From Anaerosolibacter sp. (GTDB taxonomy: Bacteria; Bacillota; Clostridia; Peptostreptococcales; Thermotaleaceae): a stretch of DNA of 64,000 bases. Under the pieces are notes generated by a model. The model did not search any database. It was not told where the DNA came from and saw only the letters and a program-made list of their open reading frames with translations. The translations under genes and the position numbers were made by a program. This document shows, piece by piece, positions 43,226 to 52,806 of this stretch (position 1 is the stretch's first letter; the number at the start of each line of letters is the position of its first letter). The stretch spans positions 1 through 64,000 of the forward strand of contig NZ_JARBTM010000013.1 of NCBI RefSeq assembly GCF_029240175.1, given 5' to 3'.

Positions 43226-44181
43226 ACGCTCCACCCTCCTTCTCTAGCCTTTATTTGACTTAGTATACACCCTGCATAGATGCCTGCAATACAATCGGTT
43301 CCCGATGTATCACCGTTATCAATGACCGATATGGCATTCTGGTAAATGCTCTTTTCACTCTTTTCATAAAAAATAGCTTTCATTAACTGGCCAATATTTT
43401 CTGCTGCCTCACCCATGGCAGCAAAGAGCAGCATCTCTGCACTGATTTTTGTGGTTCGATGGGCTGCATCTTGTATAATGGCTTGATTTATTTTCAAAGT
43501 CTCTGTTAGCTCTCTACCATAATAATGGTCCCCATAGATCATGGCCGTCATCATCCCCGCCAATAGATCATCGGCTGAAGGAGTTAACCCCAATCCAAAA
43601 CCAATAATCTGTTTTGCCATATCTTCTATTTCCCTAAGGTTTCCCTTTAAAATCTGCTCTATCAGCTTCATGATTCTAGGTCCAATAAATTCACAATAGG
43701 TATTCATTTGTAATTCCTCAGGATATGGCATTCCTCTTAGGTCTTTGTCAGCAAGGAATAAGATCGCTCCCAGGCCTGACAGCCGTCCCTTTTCCAGGAT
43801 GATCTTTCGTAATCTAGCTATATTCTCAAGTACATATTGTTCTTCCAATGGCATATGGGGAAATCCCGGTTTTCCATCCCAAATGACAGCTTCCTGGAAA
43901 TCCAATTGTGGGCCCCTATCCATGGTTCGTATCAAATCATTGTGAATAACAACAGCTGTTCTCGTTTTGAACCCTAATGAATGCATGGTTTGTTCTGTGG
44001 GTATCTTTACAGTGATACATCTAGGCACCTTCGGCATACCATGGGCAATAAGGGGTATAATTTCCCCTGTCTGGATTTCGATATTGCATACCTTTTGAAA
44101 CACCGAATGAACCACCCCGTGTATTTCCTTTTCTGTTGTCAATAATTCTCTTGTATTGGCACAGATCATCATGGCTTTCAT
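43222..44181 (-). CDS. DUF2877 protein, AllH (YlbF)-like
   Basis: 319 residues of the DUF2877 family, whose E. coli member YlbF is now AllH, the third oxamate carbamoyltransferase protein. LGLTPSADDLLAGMM near residue 198 and DTSGTDCIAGIY near 297 are the clearest motifs. First of the FdrA-type genes in the transcript and coupled to fdrA by an ATGA overlap. Confidence 0.85.
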   Translation of the reverse strand: MKAMMICANTRELLTTEKEIHGVVHSVFQKVCNIEIQTGEIIPLIAHGMPKVPRCITVKIPTEQTMHSLGFKTRTAVVIHNDLIRTMDRGPQLDFQEAVIWDGKPGFPHMPLEEQYVLENIARLRKIILEKGRLSGLGAILFLADKDLRGMPYPEELQMNTYCEFIGPRIMKLIEQILKGNLREIEDMAKQIIGFGLGLTPSADDLLAGMMTAMIYGDHYYGRELTETLKINQAIIQDAAHRTTKISAEMLLFAAMGEAAENIGQLMKAIFYEKSEKSIYQNAISVIDNGDTSGTDCIAGIYAGCILSQIKAREGGWSV

Positions 44182-44318
44182 GTCATTTTCCTTTACTTTA
44201 AAAGTTTTTCCTTAATATATTTACGGTCCTGTAGGAGTCTATTTCTTCAGAAAACGGGCGCCTTCCTTTGGGAATTTCCCCTAAATATTTCTCCTATCTT
44301 TTGTTTCCTGTTACCAAC

Positions 44319-46013
44319 CTACACCATGCTTTTGTCCATGGCTTCAAATATTTTTAATGCTACCTGCAGATTCAATCGATCGTTAGGATCTTCCAAATCC
44401 ATCTGAGTAATCTCCTTAATTCTTTGAATACGATAAATGATCGTATTATAATGGGTATACATTTCCTCGGAAATTCTCTTTAAATTACCTCCGCATTTAA
44501 AGTATGTCTGCAGCGTTTTTATCAGCTCTGATTCCCGCTCTCGATCATACCTGATTAACGGTTCCAGGATCTCCTGATAAAATTGGATGAGTTCTTCTTC
44601 CATTTCATCAAGGCACAAAACTCTGTATATCCCTAGATCATCAAAATGGGCAATGCCATTTTTTCTGTATCCTCCCTTATTTTGAGCGGCCTTATCTGCC
44701 TCTCCATAGCTCTTCCAGAGGTTCATAACATCCTCATAGAAACGGCCTATCCCTATGGTACATATCCCTGGTCGAATCTCTGATTCTATACAGTGCATCA
44801 TATTTTGGGCAAAGGCCATTAATTCTTTTTTTATGGCAATAGCTGATTGGCTCTTGTCTGTACCGTATAACAGGATGAGTTGGTCACTTTTGTTTCCAAA
44901 GACCATTTTTTCTTTCTTATGTCTCGCCAGCCGCTCCATAATTTGAAGTATCTTTCCATTTATCTGATAGAGAAAGCTGGTATTGTTTATTGTCTCCTTG
45001 ATAAAGCCTTTGGAATGGTGGATCTTGATAACGATTACTGCATAGCCCAGCTTGTTATCAAAATTGAAAAGGCTGGATCTTTCCAACGCACTTCTCTGTC
45101 TTTTCTCATCTTTGGATAATAAATCGTGGAAGAATTCAATTCTATGGCGGCTTTCTATCTCAAAAATGGATGTTTTTTTCATGAGATCCAAGGCGATCAT
45201 AGGAATAGCCGCTTCAATGGCAGTCTGCTCCATGACACTAAGCTTCTTATGGTCTTCCCATACACACAGATATCCCAGATATCGCTCCTCCACATAAATG
45301 GGTATCTGTATCCTGGCGACAACATTTCCAGATAGGTTATCTTCTTTTCTTATGATGATCTTTTCCCGAACGGTCCGATCCATATTGCGATAAAAGGTAT
45401 GCTCCTCCTTTGCAATGATGTTTTGCAGCACATCCCTAATCTCTTCGTCACAGCAAATGACTGCCACATCAAAGATGGCATCTTGAATCACGATGGAGTT
45501 GCCTATAGACTGTCTGATCCCCTGGGCTATTTCTTGAATCCCTCCCCCTCTAAGCATCACATAAGTGAGTTCATTATGAATCTCGTGAATTTTTAACAAT
45601 GTATGGGTCTGCTCATTGATGATTTCCGTTAACACAGGCATAATTACATCTGTATAGGATACATGGAAGGGGATTTCAACGATGGGAAATTGCAAATCAT
45701 CAGCAATGTTTATAATCTCCTGGGAGAGGTTTTCCACATAACGTTTCATTTTTATACCGATACCGGCTAAGCCTTTTTCTTTCATCTGTGGAATAAGCTT
45801 TTTTAGTATTTCAATATCATCTTTAATGGAATAAGCCGTTGTCAGTAAAAATTCCCCTCTGGTAACCCAATCCATGATATCAGGTACCTCCATGACATTC
45901 ATCTTTGTAATCCGATTTCCCAGTCCTCTATGTCCTGCTAAAGTTTTTCCTTCTCTCATCACTTCTAGATTCAACATTTCCTCAACAGTAATGCCTAAAT
46001 CCTGATGCACCAT
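44319..46013 (-). CDS. PucR family transcriptional regulator
   Basis: 564 residues from the ATG at 46013. An N-terminal PucR domain (about 6-125, GITVEEMLNLEVMREGKTLAG), a GGDEF-like central region, and a C-terminal HTH_30 (about 500-560, GGNLKRISEEMYTHYNTIIYRIQRI) fit the family. PucR of B. subtilis controls purine catabolism. It lies between the oxamate-type genes and the permease/xanthine dehydrogenase genes. Its ribosome binding site sits in a run of ten G, so translation could vary with slippage. Confidence 0.9.
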   Translation of the reverse strand: MVHQDLGITVEEMLNLEVMREGKTLAGHRGLGNRITKMNVMEVPDIMDWVTRGEFLLTTAYSIKDDIEILKKLIPQMKEKGLAGIGIKMKRYVENLSQEIINIADDLQFPIVEIPFHVSYTDVIMPVLTEIINEQTHTLLKIHEIHNELTYVMLRGGGIQEIAQGIRQSIGNSIVIQDAIFDVAVICCDEEIRDVLQNIIAKEEHTFYRNMDRTVREKIIIRKEDNLSGNVVARIQIPIYVEERYLGYLCVWEDHKKLSVMEQTAIEAAIPMIALDLMKKTSIFEIESRHRIEFFHDLLSKDEKRQRSALERSSLFNFDNKLGYAVIVIKIHHSKGFIKETINNTSFLYQINGKILQIMERLARHKKEKMVFGNKSDQLILLYGTDKSQSAIAIKKELMAFAQNMMHCIESEIRPGICTIGIGRFYEDVMNLWKSYGEADKAAQNKGGYRKNGIAHFDDLGIYRVLCLDEMEEELIQFYQEILEPLIRYDRERESELIKTLQTYFKCGGNLKRISEEMYTHYNTIIYRIQRIKEITQMDLEDPNDRLNLQVALKIFEAMDKSMV

Positions 46014-46016
46014 TCT

Positions 46017-46026
46017 CCCCCCCCCC
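46017..46026 (-). repeat. G10 homopolymer in the pucR ribosome binding site
   Basis: Ten consecutive C on the plus strand, so G10 on the coding strand, three bases before the pucR start codon. It forms the Shine-Dalgarno. Confidence 0.85.
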
Positions 46027-46234
46027 AATCTACTGCCTTTCTTTTCATTTGTAAACAACTACTAAATATGCGTCTTTCTATTTAAACTTACCGTTCAGGT
46101 TACATCAGAAGCATCCTAGCTATTCCAGCGCATAGTAGTTGTCTAAATTTTTAGTCAATTATATATATACGAAACATTCCCCATTCATGCCTATATTCCT
46201 TTGTGAACTCACAACAAAAAAGATTTTTTTGTTT

Positions 46235-46276
46235 TGTGAAAAACACAAAGGAAAGACCTGCATGGCTGCAGGTCTA
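46235..46276 (-). terminator. Terminator after the nucleobase permease
   Basis: Minus-strand stem AGACCTGCA/TGCAGGTCT followed by TTCCTTTGTGTTTTT. The rest of the gap between the permease and pucR shows no gene. Confidence 0.65.
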
Positions 46277-46336
46277 AAGGATAAACAAAGGTTTAAAAAT
46301 ACTTCTTATCTTGGAAGTGGGAGTTTTCAGGAAAAG

Positions 46337-47575
46337 CTACTCTGGTAATACCTTATTCAAGATGATACCGACGATGGCAGCCAAGGCCATTCCTTCTATG
46401 GAGAAACACATGGTACCCATATTGATTGGAACCACAGCGCCTCCCAATCCTAGCACAAGGATGACTGCCGAAATCAAAAGGTTTCTGGATTTTGTAAAGT
46501 CCACTTTGTTCTCCACCAAAGTTCTGCCGCCAATGGAAGCGATCATCCCAAAGAGAACGATGGAAATTCCGCCAACCACCGGAGATGGAATGGTGCTGAT
46601 AAATGATCCCAACTTTGGCACAATGCCTAAGATAATTGCAAAGCAGGCTGCAATTCTCATAATCGTTGGATTAAATACCCTCGTGAGGGCAAGGACTCCT
46701 GTATTTTCTGAGTAGGTTGTGTTGGCAGGTCCACCAAACATAGCAGATAGAGATGTGGCTAAACCATCTCCCAACAGGGTACGGTGTAAACCGGGTGTTT
46801 TCATAAAATCCTTTTCTACAGTAGCACCGATGGCCAAAACGTCGCCTATATGCTCTACCATGGTGGCAATGGCCACAGGTGCGACCATCATAATGGTTTG
46901 GGTATTAAATTTTGCCATTGTAAATGCTGGCCATCCAAAATATGATGCATTTGTCACCGGGGTAAAGTCTACGTTTCCTGTTAATAATGCAAAGATATAT
47001 CCACCAATAAGTCCACATAACACAGGCAGCACTTTAACAAATCCTCTTCCATAGATGCTGACCACGGTTACAATTACAAAGCTAACGATGGCTAGCATCC
47101 AATTGCCCTTGGCCATATCAATGGCAACGGGTGCAAGCTTTAGTCCAATCACCATGATGATAGGCCCGGTTACAATGGGCGGGAAGAAATTCACTACTTT
47201 TTCTGGACCGAAGGCATATACCAATCCAGCCAGGACTAGATAAATAAGACCTGCCACCACAATGCCCCCCTGGGCATAAGGTAAGCCAAACTCTGGTAAT
47301 GCTGCAACCGCTAAAATAGGTGCGATAAATGCGAAAGAAGAGCCTAGGAATGCTGGTACGACGCCCTTGGTTAGGAAGTGGAATAATAAGGTTCCAACGC
47401 CAGCCATAAATAGGGATACGGAAATATCAAGACCGGTAATCAATGGTACTAAAACTGTAGCACCAAACATGGTAAAGGTATGCTGAATACCCAAGATGAT
47501 TTTTTTACTGGTAGGTAGATAATCGCCTTCCCTGATGGCCTCCAGTCTTTCAACCGTTACATTCTCGTTGCTCAT
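46337..47575 (-). CDS. NCS2 family nucleobase permease (uracil/xanthine type)
   Basis: 412 residues with about twelve hydrophobic segments. GIQHTFTMFGATVLVP near residue 29 and FGGPANTTYSENTGVLALTR near 273 are NCS2 signatures, and the second is nearer to UraA-type uracil permeases. Context with xanthine dehydrogenase and PucR argues for purine uptake, so uracil versus xanthine is unresolved. AAAGGGG precedes the ATG. Confidence 0.88.
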   Translation of the reverse strand: MSNENVTVERLEAIREGDYLPTSKKIILGIQHTFTMFGATVLVPLITGLDISVSLFMAGVGTLLFHFLTKGVVPAFLGSSFAFIAPILAVAALPEFGLPYAQGGIVVAGLIYLVLAGLVYAFGPEKVVNFFPPIVTGPIIMVIGLKLAPVAIDMAKGNWMLAIVSFVIVTVVSIYGRGFVKVLPVLCGLIGGYIFALLTGNVDFTPVTNASYFGWPAFTMAKFNTQTIMMVAPVAIATMVEHIGDVLAIGATVEKDFMKTPGLHRTLLGDGLATSLSAMFGGPANTTYSENTGVLALTRVFNPTIMRIAACFAIILGIVPKLGSFISTIPSPVVGGISIVLFGMIASIGGRTLVENKVDFTKSRNLLISAVILVLGLGGAVVPINMGTMCFSIEGMALAAIVGIILNKVLPE

Positions 47576-47690
47576 AGGATAACCCCTTTCATTTTTACTC
47601 TTATTCTATACTCCCACACTCCTTGCCGTCTTCCCTATAATGCATTCATAGGTAATGCCCTAGCCTTATATGGCTAAGGCATTCCTTTTT

Positions 47691-50006
47691 CTACAATACG
47701 CTAGATTTTTCTTTTAACGCCTTTAAGACCTTTTCTGCTGTGATAGGTAAAGAATTCATCCGTATACCAATGGCATCGTATACTGCATTGGCAATGGCTG
47801 GAGCTGCTGGCACCATACAGGGCTCCCCAACCCCCCTCGCCCCATAGGGGCCAGTTTCCTCAGGATTTTCTACAAAGTTAATGATCATTTCTGGCATATC
47901 ATCAGCTGTGGGAATTTTATAATCCACAAAGGAGGGATTCTTGGCAATGCCGTTTTCAAGGATTAGCTCCTCAAACAAAGCAGATCCCAGTCCTTGAACA
48001 ATTCCCCCTTCTACCTGACCTTCCACAAGCTTAGGATTAATCACCTTGCCCACGTCAAAACAGGAAGCCACCTTTAATACATCTATTTTCCCCGTTTCAA
48101 TGTCTACCTCAATCTCTACCCCCTGACATCCATAGGTCCAGAATGCCACTGGCTTTTCTCCTTGACCCGTTTGTTTATCGGTATTTCTCACATTGGGTGG
48201 GATAAATGCCCCCCTGCCTATGATAGGGCCATGGATGCCAGATCCATCCGCCATGGATAGACCCAGCGCCAACTCCTTCATGGCTACGCCCTTTCCAGGG
48301 ATAATTTTCGATACTACATACTCATCCTTTAATACTAGATCCCTTTTGGAAACGCCTAATCTGAGTTGTGCCAGCTCTAACAGTTGTTCTTTTATATCTT
48401 CACAAGCCTTAAGCACTGCATTTCCAGCACAATAGGTGATGCGGCTTGCAACAGTCTGCCACTCGTAAGGCGTATAATCCGTATCTCCTGTTTTGATAGT
48501 AATTTTTTGGGGTGGTATCGATAATGCCTCCGCTGCCATCTGAATCAAGACTGTATCTGAACCCTGGCCTATATCCTGGGCACTTACAAGCAAATGGAAA
48601 CTGCCGTCCTCATTCATTTTGATGATTGCTGAAGACGCAACATCGTTTGGCATGGAAGGCGCCTTGTATCCGCAGGCAATACCTTTCCCCCTCACCTTAT
48701 GTGGTTGACTGCCACTTTCCTTCCTGTTAAAATCAATGTGCTTTGCCACATCTTCAAGGCATTCCTGCAAACCGCATACGTCCACGATCTGTCCTGTAGC
48801 ATTTTTACCACCAGGCCTCAGGCCGTTTATTTTTCTGATTTCTATAGGACTCATGCCAATTTTTTCGGCCAACATATCGATATTTTGTTCAATGGCAAAA
48901 TGGATTTCCGACATGCCAAAGCCTCTATAGGGTCCGCCCACAGGATGATTGGTATATACACAAATAGAATCGGTCCACACGTTGGGTATATCATAGGGCC
49001 CCGTAGATGCATAACCTCCAGCCCTGACAATGTTTACCCCATATTCTGTATAGGCACCGCCATCCCATATAAAGGTATTTTTTACAGCTGAAATTTTGCC
49101 GTCCTTCCGAATACCTGTCTTAATGGTGGCATGCATGCCTTGACGTACGAAACTGTTAACAAACTCATCTTCCCTGGAATAGGTAAGCTTTACAGGTCGG
49201 CCCTTTGTCTTTTTAGCCAGGGGTATAACAATTCCCTCTAGGGTAGTTCCTGCCTTTCCCCCAAAGCCGCCCCCTACTGCAGGTGATATGACCCTCAATT
49301 TATTTAACGGTAGGTCAAAAGCTACAGATAAGGCCTTTCGTACAGCATAGGGCGACTGGCAACTGGCCCATAGGGTGATTGAGCCATCGGCATCCATTTG
49401 GGCGATAGCACTATGGTTTTCAATAGGACAATGTTGAATATGAGGAACATAGAAACTATTTTCTACAATATAGTCTGCTTCTTCAAACCCCTTCTCGATA
49501 TCTCCTTTTCGGATTTTATAATGATTACTTATGTTTGTACCTGGTTCTGGGAAAAAGATAGGTCCCCATTTATACTGGCCCAAATCTGGGTGTACCAGTG
49601 GTGCCTCGGATTTTAGCCCTTCCACCGCATTGGTTACCGCCGGCAATTCTTCATAGTCAACCCTGATATATGCTAAGGCAGCTTCTGCGATCTCCTTGGT
49701 TTCTGCTGCAACGGCAGCCACTGCCTCTCCTTTGTATCTTACCTTATCTGTGGCAAGGAATGTTTTATCCTCTAAGTACAAACCTGCCCGATTCGGGACA
49801 TCTTGCCCTGTAATCACAGCCTTAACACCTTCCAATGCCTCTGCCCCTTTGGTATCCACTTCAAGGATTCTTGCATGGGGATATGGACTTCGCTTCACTG
49901 CCACATAGAGCATTCCATGGAATTTTATATCATCTACATATTTCAAAGCCCCGGTCACCTTCTTGACCCCGTCCACTCTGTTTATACTTGTTCCTACAAT
50001 CCTCAT
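47691..50006 (-). CDS. xdhA: Xanthine dehydrogenase-type molybdenum subunit
   Basis: 771-residue Moco subunit. Motifs are VGGGFGGKAGTTLEG for cofactor binding, PYRGFGMSE, DIGQGSDTVL, and the catalytic Glu in GARGVGEPCMVPA near residue 735. No in-frame UGA exists, so any selenium would be the labile cofactor form rather than selenocysteine. The separate [2Fe-2S] and FAD subunits follow the usual clostridial split. With yqeB/yqeC nearby it is a good candidate selenium-dependent purine hydroxylase; xanthine as substrate is inferred. Confidence 0.92.
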   Translation of the reverse strand: MRIVGTSINRVDGVKKVTGALKYVDDIKFHGMLYVAVKRSPYPHARILEVDTKGAEALEGVKAVITGQDVPNRAGLYLEDKTFLATDKVRYKGEAVAAVAAETKEIAEAALAYIRVDYEELPAVTNAVEGLKSEAPLVHPDLGQYKWGPIFFPEPGTNISNHYKIRKGDIEKGFEEADYIVENSFYVPHIQHCPIENHSAIAQMDADGSITLWASCQSPYAVRKALSVAFDLPLNKLRVISPAVGGGFGGKAGTTLEGIVIPLAKKTKGRPVKLTYSREDEFVNSFVRQGMHATIKTGIRKDGKISAVKNTFIWDGGAYTEYGVNIVRAGGYASTGPYDIPNVWTDSICVYTNHPVGGPYRGFGMSEIHFAIEQNIDMLAEKIGMSPIEIRKINGLRPGGKNATGQIVDVCGLQECLEDVAKHIDFNRKESGSQPHKVRGKGIACGYKAPSMPNDVASSAIIKMNEDGSFHLLVSAQDIGQGSDTVLIQMAAEALSIPPQKITIKTGDTDYTPYEWQTVASRITYCAGNAVLKACEDIKEQLLELAQLRLGVSKRDLVLKDEYVVSKIIPGKGVAMKELALGLSMADGSGIHGPIIGRGAFIPPNVRNTDKQTGQGEKPVAFWTYGCQGVEIEVDIETGKIDVLKVASCFDVGKVINPKLVEGQVEGGIVQGLGSALFEELILENGIAKNPSFVDYKIPTADDMPEMIINFVENPEETGPYGARGVGEPCMVPAAPAIANAVYDAIGIRMNSLPITAEKVLKALKEKSSVL

Positions 50007-50019
50007 CCTTTACCCTCCC

Positions 50020-50493
50020 TCACGATCCAAGATTCCGATTCGATATATCCATCACAGCCTCCACAATCTTCTTATAACCTGTGCAACGGCAAAGATTTCC
50101 ACTGATGGCCTTTACCACTTGGTCTTCCGTAGGTGTTGGATTTTTCATCAACAGTGCCTTGGCTGACATAATCATCCCCGGCGTACAATAACCACACTGG
50201 AGGGCTGCATGATCAATAAATGTCTGCTGCAGCTCATCCAGCTCCAAGCCATTGGATAATCCTTCTACCGTAAGAATATCCAATCCATCTGCTTCTACAG
50301 CCAGGATTAAGCATGCATTCATTGGTTTATTATTCACCAATACTGTACATGCCCCACATTCTCCTCCACCACAGCCTTCCTTTGCCCCTGTAAGGTCAAA
50401 GACCTCCCTTAGCATATGTAATAGTGTCACGTGGGGTTCTATACTTGCTTTTACGGGCTCTCCATTTAATATAAAGCAAACATCTCGTTTCAT
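50020..50493 (-). CDS. xdhC: Xanthine dehydrogenase-type [2Fe-2S] subunit
   Basis: 157 residues with two [2Fe-2S] domains. The plant-ferredoxin-type cluster uses CGGGECGAC and a following Cys (MNACLIL). The helical C-terminal domain uses CGYCTPGM and LCRCTGY. It carries electrons from the Mo site to FAD. It lies 13 bases upstream of xdhA and 12 bases after the FAD gene. Confidence 0.95.
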   Translation of the reverse strand: MKRDVCFILNGEPVKASIEPHVTLLHMLREVFDLTGAKEGCGGGECGACTVLVNNKPMNACLILAVEADGLDILTVEGLSNGLELDELQQTFIDHAALQCGYCTPGMIMSAKALLMKNPTPTEDQVVKAISGNLCRCTGYKKIVEAVMDISNRNLGS

Positions 50494-50505
50494 TTTGTCC
50501 CTCCT

Positions 50506-51348
50506 TTACATGGCGGCTATAAGCTCTCTCAATCCTCGTCTTATCAGCACCTTGACGATTTCCTCTCGATAATCCTTGGATGCACGGATATCTCCGATAG
50601 GTGCAATCTCTCCTAGAACCATCTCTATGGCTTCTTCAATCACTTCTTCTGTTAAGACTTTCCCTTTCAGGAATGCCTCCGTCTTTCTAGCTCGTATGGG
50701 TGTAGGCGCTACAGAACCCAATGCAATGTGTACTTCACCATCTATCTTTATGACCGTGGCACACACGGTGGCTAAGTCTACCTCATTGCGGCGGGTGTGC
50801 TTTTGATAAATTCCCTCTATGCTGCCATAATTCGGTATTCTGATCCCCGTAACAATATCTCCCACCTGCAAACATGTCTTTCTTACCCATACAAAAAAAT
50901 CATGGATAGAAACTTCTGTTTCTCCTTCCTCGCCAAAGACCTTTACCATGGCATCTAAGGCCAATAGGGGTGTTGCCGTATCTGCCAAGGGAGATGCATT
51001 GGCAATATTTCCTGCCATGGTTGCCCGATTCCGAACCTGACAAGACCCTACGGTATGTCCTGCTTCTGCCAACACCCGAAATTTTTCTAGTAAGACTGGA
51101 TTTTCTCCCATTTGATTTAGAGTTACACAGGCACCGATCGTCAGCCCATCGACTTCATCATAAGTTATCTCAGATAGACCTTCTATTCCCTTAATATCAA
51201 TTACTGCCTTTGGATGACTCAACCCGTCGTGAATCCTAACTATGAGGTCCGTTCCTCCGTTTAAAATACTCGCTTCTTCTCCGTATTTGAGAAGAAGTTC
51301 CCTGGCCTCTTCTAAACTCTTTGGTTTATAGTACTCAAAGTTCTTCAC
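50506..51348 (-). CDS. xdhB: Xanthine dehydrogenase-type FAD subunit
   Basis: 280 residues from the GTG at 51348 (VKNFEYYKPKS), the usual family start, with GGGGGTGG upstream. An ATG at 51390 would add 14 atypical residues. FAD-site motifs are ILNGGTDLIVRI and TVGSCQVRNRATMAGNIANASP, read from TVGSC to NIANA. It reduces NAD+ or another acceptor. First gene of the xdh transcript. A possible promoter with TAGACA and TATAAA lies around 51498-51469 on the minus strand. Confidence 0.92.
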   Translation of the reverse strand: MKNFEYYKPKSLEEARELLLKYGEEASILNGGTDLIVRIHDGLSHPKAVIDIKGIEGLSEITYDEVDGLTIGACVTLNQMGENPVLLEKFRVLAEAGHTVGSCQVRNRATMAGNIANASPLADTATPLLALDAMVKVFGEEGETEVSIHDFFVWVRKTCLQVGDIVTGIRIPNYGSIEGIYQKHTRRNEVDLATVCATVIKIDGEVHIALGSVAPTPIRARKTEAFLKGKVLTEEVIEEAIEMVLGEIAPIGDIRASKDYREEIVKVLIRRGLRELIAAM

Positions 51349-51504
51349 ACCATCCACCCCCGCCTTACGCTTTTTAACGGTCCCGTTCATAAAAACGACT
51401 GCTTCCTTTAATATTCCATTACCAAAGTTTATTCCCTTTGTGTGAAAATAATAATTTTTTAGAATATTTTTATAATTATTTCATAATGTTTTTGTCTATC
51501 TATT

Positions 51505-51553
51505 AAAAACAACAACAAAAGGCCTATACTCATATTTATTGTGTATAGGCCTT
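51505..51553 (-). terminator. Terminator of the Amidase_6 gene
   Basis: Minus-strand stem AAGGCCTATAC/GTATAGGCCTT with a 13-base loop, then TTGTTGTTGTTTTTAA. Confidence 0.85.
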
Positions 51554-51614
51554 ACTCTGTACTTTTATTTATTGTAGTAACTTAACAAACTTTTCAAGAT
51601 ATCTTTATGGCTCT

Positions 51615-52730
51615 TTAGAAATGTACCCTTACGAGCCAAAACTTAATGCCTTTATTACTCCATCCTAAATCCCACGGCACCCTATATCGATCGGTATTAT
51701 GGCAGTTTACCAAGGCATACCCCTTTGCATCAGCCCCTGTAACCACTGATATATGGGTGACCTTACCTTTTTTCTCATAGGCAACAAAATCCCCAGGCAA
51801 TAGTCGATAAGCCTCTTTATAAACCTTATCATAGCTTCCATAGGCAATTTTAGAGGCCCTGCCGCTGTAGAGCATATAGTTTTTAAAGGCTTGGGCATTT
51901 ACCCATGCCTTGCTGCCGCCTCCATCATAATTCCATGTTCCATTTTTTCGAAATTTGCCTCCCTCATGGAGAATCTGTGATGCAAAGTTGGCACAATCTC
52001 CACCTAGAGGATTATAATCTTTATATTTTTTATTGTAGCTGTATCCAGTTTCTTCATTCCCTGCAGCACCGCAGTATTGATCGGCATAGACTAAGGCATC
52101 CTTTCTTCTTTCATTCATATCATCAAACTTTCTTGGCGCCTGGGACAGTATGTAATCTTTGAATTCAGCTGATTTTTCCATATCCAGCTGGAGTGAATCG
52201 GCAAAAGGATCTGTATACCATTCCCTTGTAATTACCCAATCCTCATCCTTTTCCTTTATGTCCAAAGAATGATACGTACCAATTCGAAACATGTTGTTTG
52301 TCTCTAGATCATTCTCATACACATATTGATATTCTGTAGACGTTACCAAGTTAATGGTGTATCCTTCATCCTTCTTTTTTACCCACTTCACCATGGTATT
52401 GGCATTGATGCTGGTAAATTGAATCCCCTGTTTTTCAGACCACCGATGTAGATATTTCATCTTCTTCAATTCGTGTTCATAGGCCCATAGACCATTTCTC
52501 CGCTCCTTATCATACATGGTATCCAACAGACTGGTATCTTGCTCCATAATTGCACGATTCCGTGTATCAAAGATCGCTTTTACAATAGGTGAGAACTCCC
52601 CATCAACCCTCGAAGAAGAAACGGTAATCACTTGGTCGCTTATATACAAGCTTGAGATGATGATCCCAGCACAAACACACAAAAGCATCATATTGCGTAT
52701 AGCTTTTCTTGACAGCATTAACAACTTCAT
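51615..52730 (-). CDS. Secreted Amidase_6 domain protein
   Basis: 371 residues. An N-terminal hydrophobic segment (about 12-32) acts as signal or anchor. The middle (about 45-200) is not recognised. The C-terminal Amidase_6 domain (about 215-371) has GGDCANFASQILHEGG with the likely catalytic Cys, KVTHISVVTG with His, and NCHNTDR. Family members are putative cell-wall amidases. It acts outside the membrane. It is monocistronic. Confidence 0.87.
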   Translation of the reverse strand: MKLLMLSRKAIRNMMLLCVCAGIIISSLYISDQVITVSSSRVDGEFSPIVKAIFDTRNRAIMEQDTSLLDTMYDKERRNGLWAYEHELKKMKYLHRWSEKQGIQFTSINANTMVKWVKKKDEGYTINLVTSTEYQYVYENDLETNNMFRIGTYHSLDIKEKDEDWVITREWYTDPFADSLQLDMEKSAEFKDYILSQAPRKFDDMNERRKDALVYADQYCGAAGNEETGYSYNKKYKDYNPLGGDCANFASQILHEGGKFRKNGTWNYDGGGSKAWVNAQAFKNYMLYSGRASKIAYGSYDKVYKEAYRLLPGDFVAYEKKGKVTHISVVTGADAKGYALVNCHNTDRYRVPWDLGWSNKGIKFWLVRVHF

Positions 52731-52806
52731 TTCATTCCCTCCCCCATACTACTGATAAAGTATATGAAAGAGGGAGGGCATATAGGATAATTAAATAAAA
52801 GTTTCT

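Noticed and set aside
47652-47684. Hairpin between xdhA and the permease as a terminator
   Set aside because: The stem is good but no T run follows in the direction of transcription.
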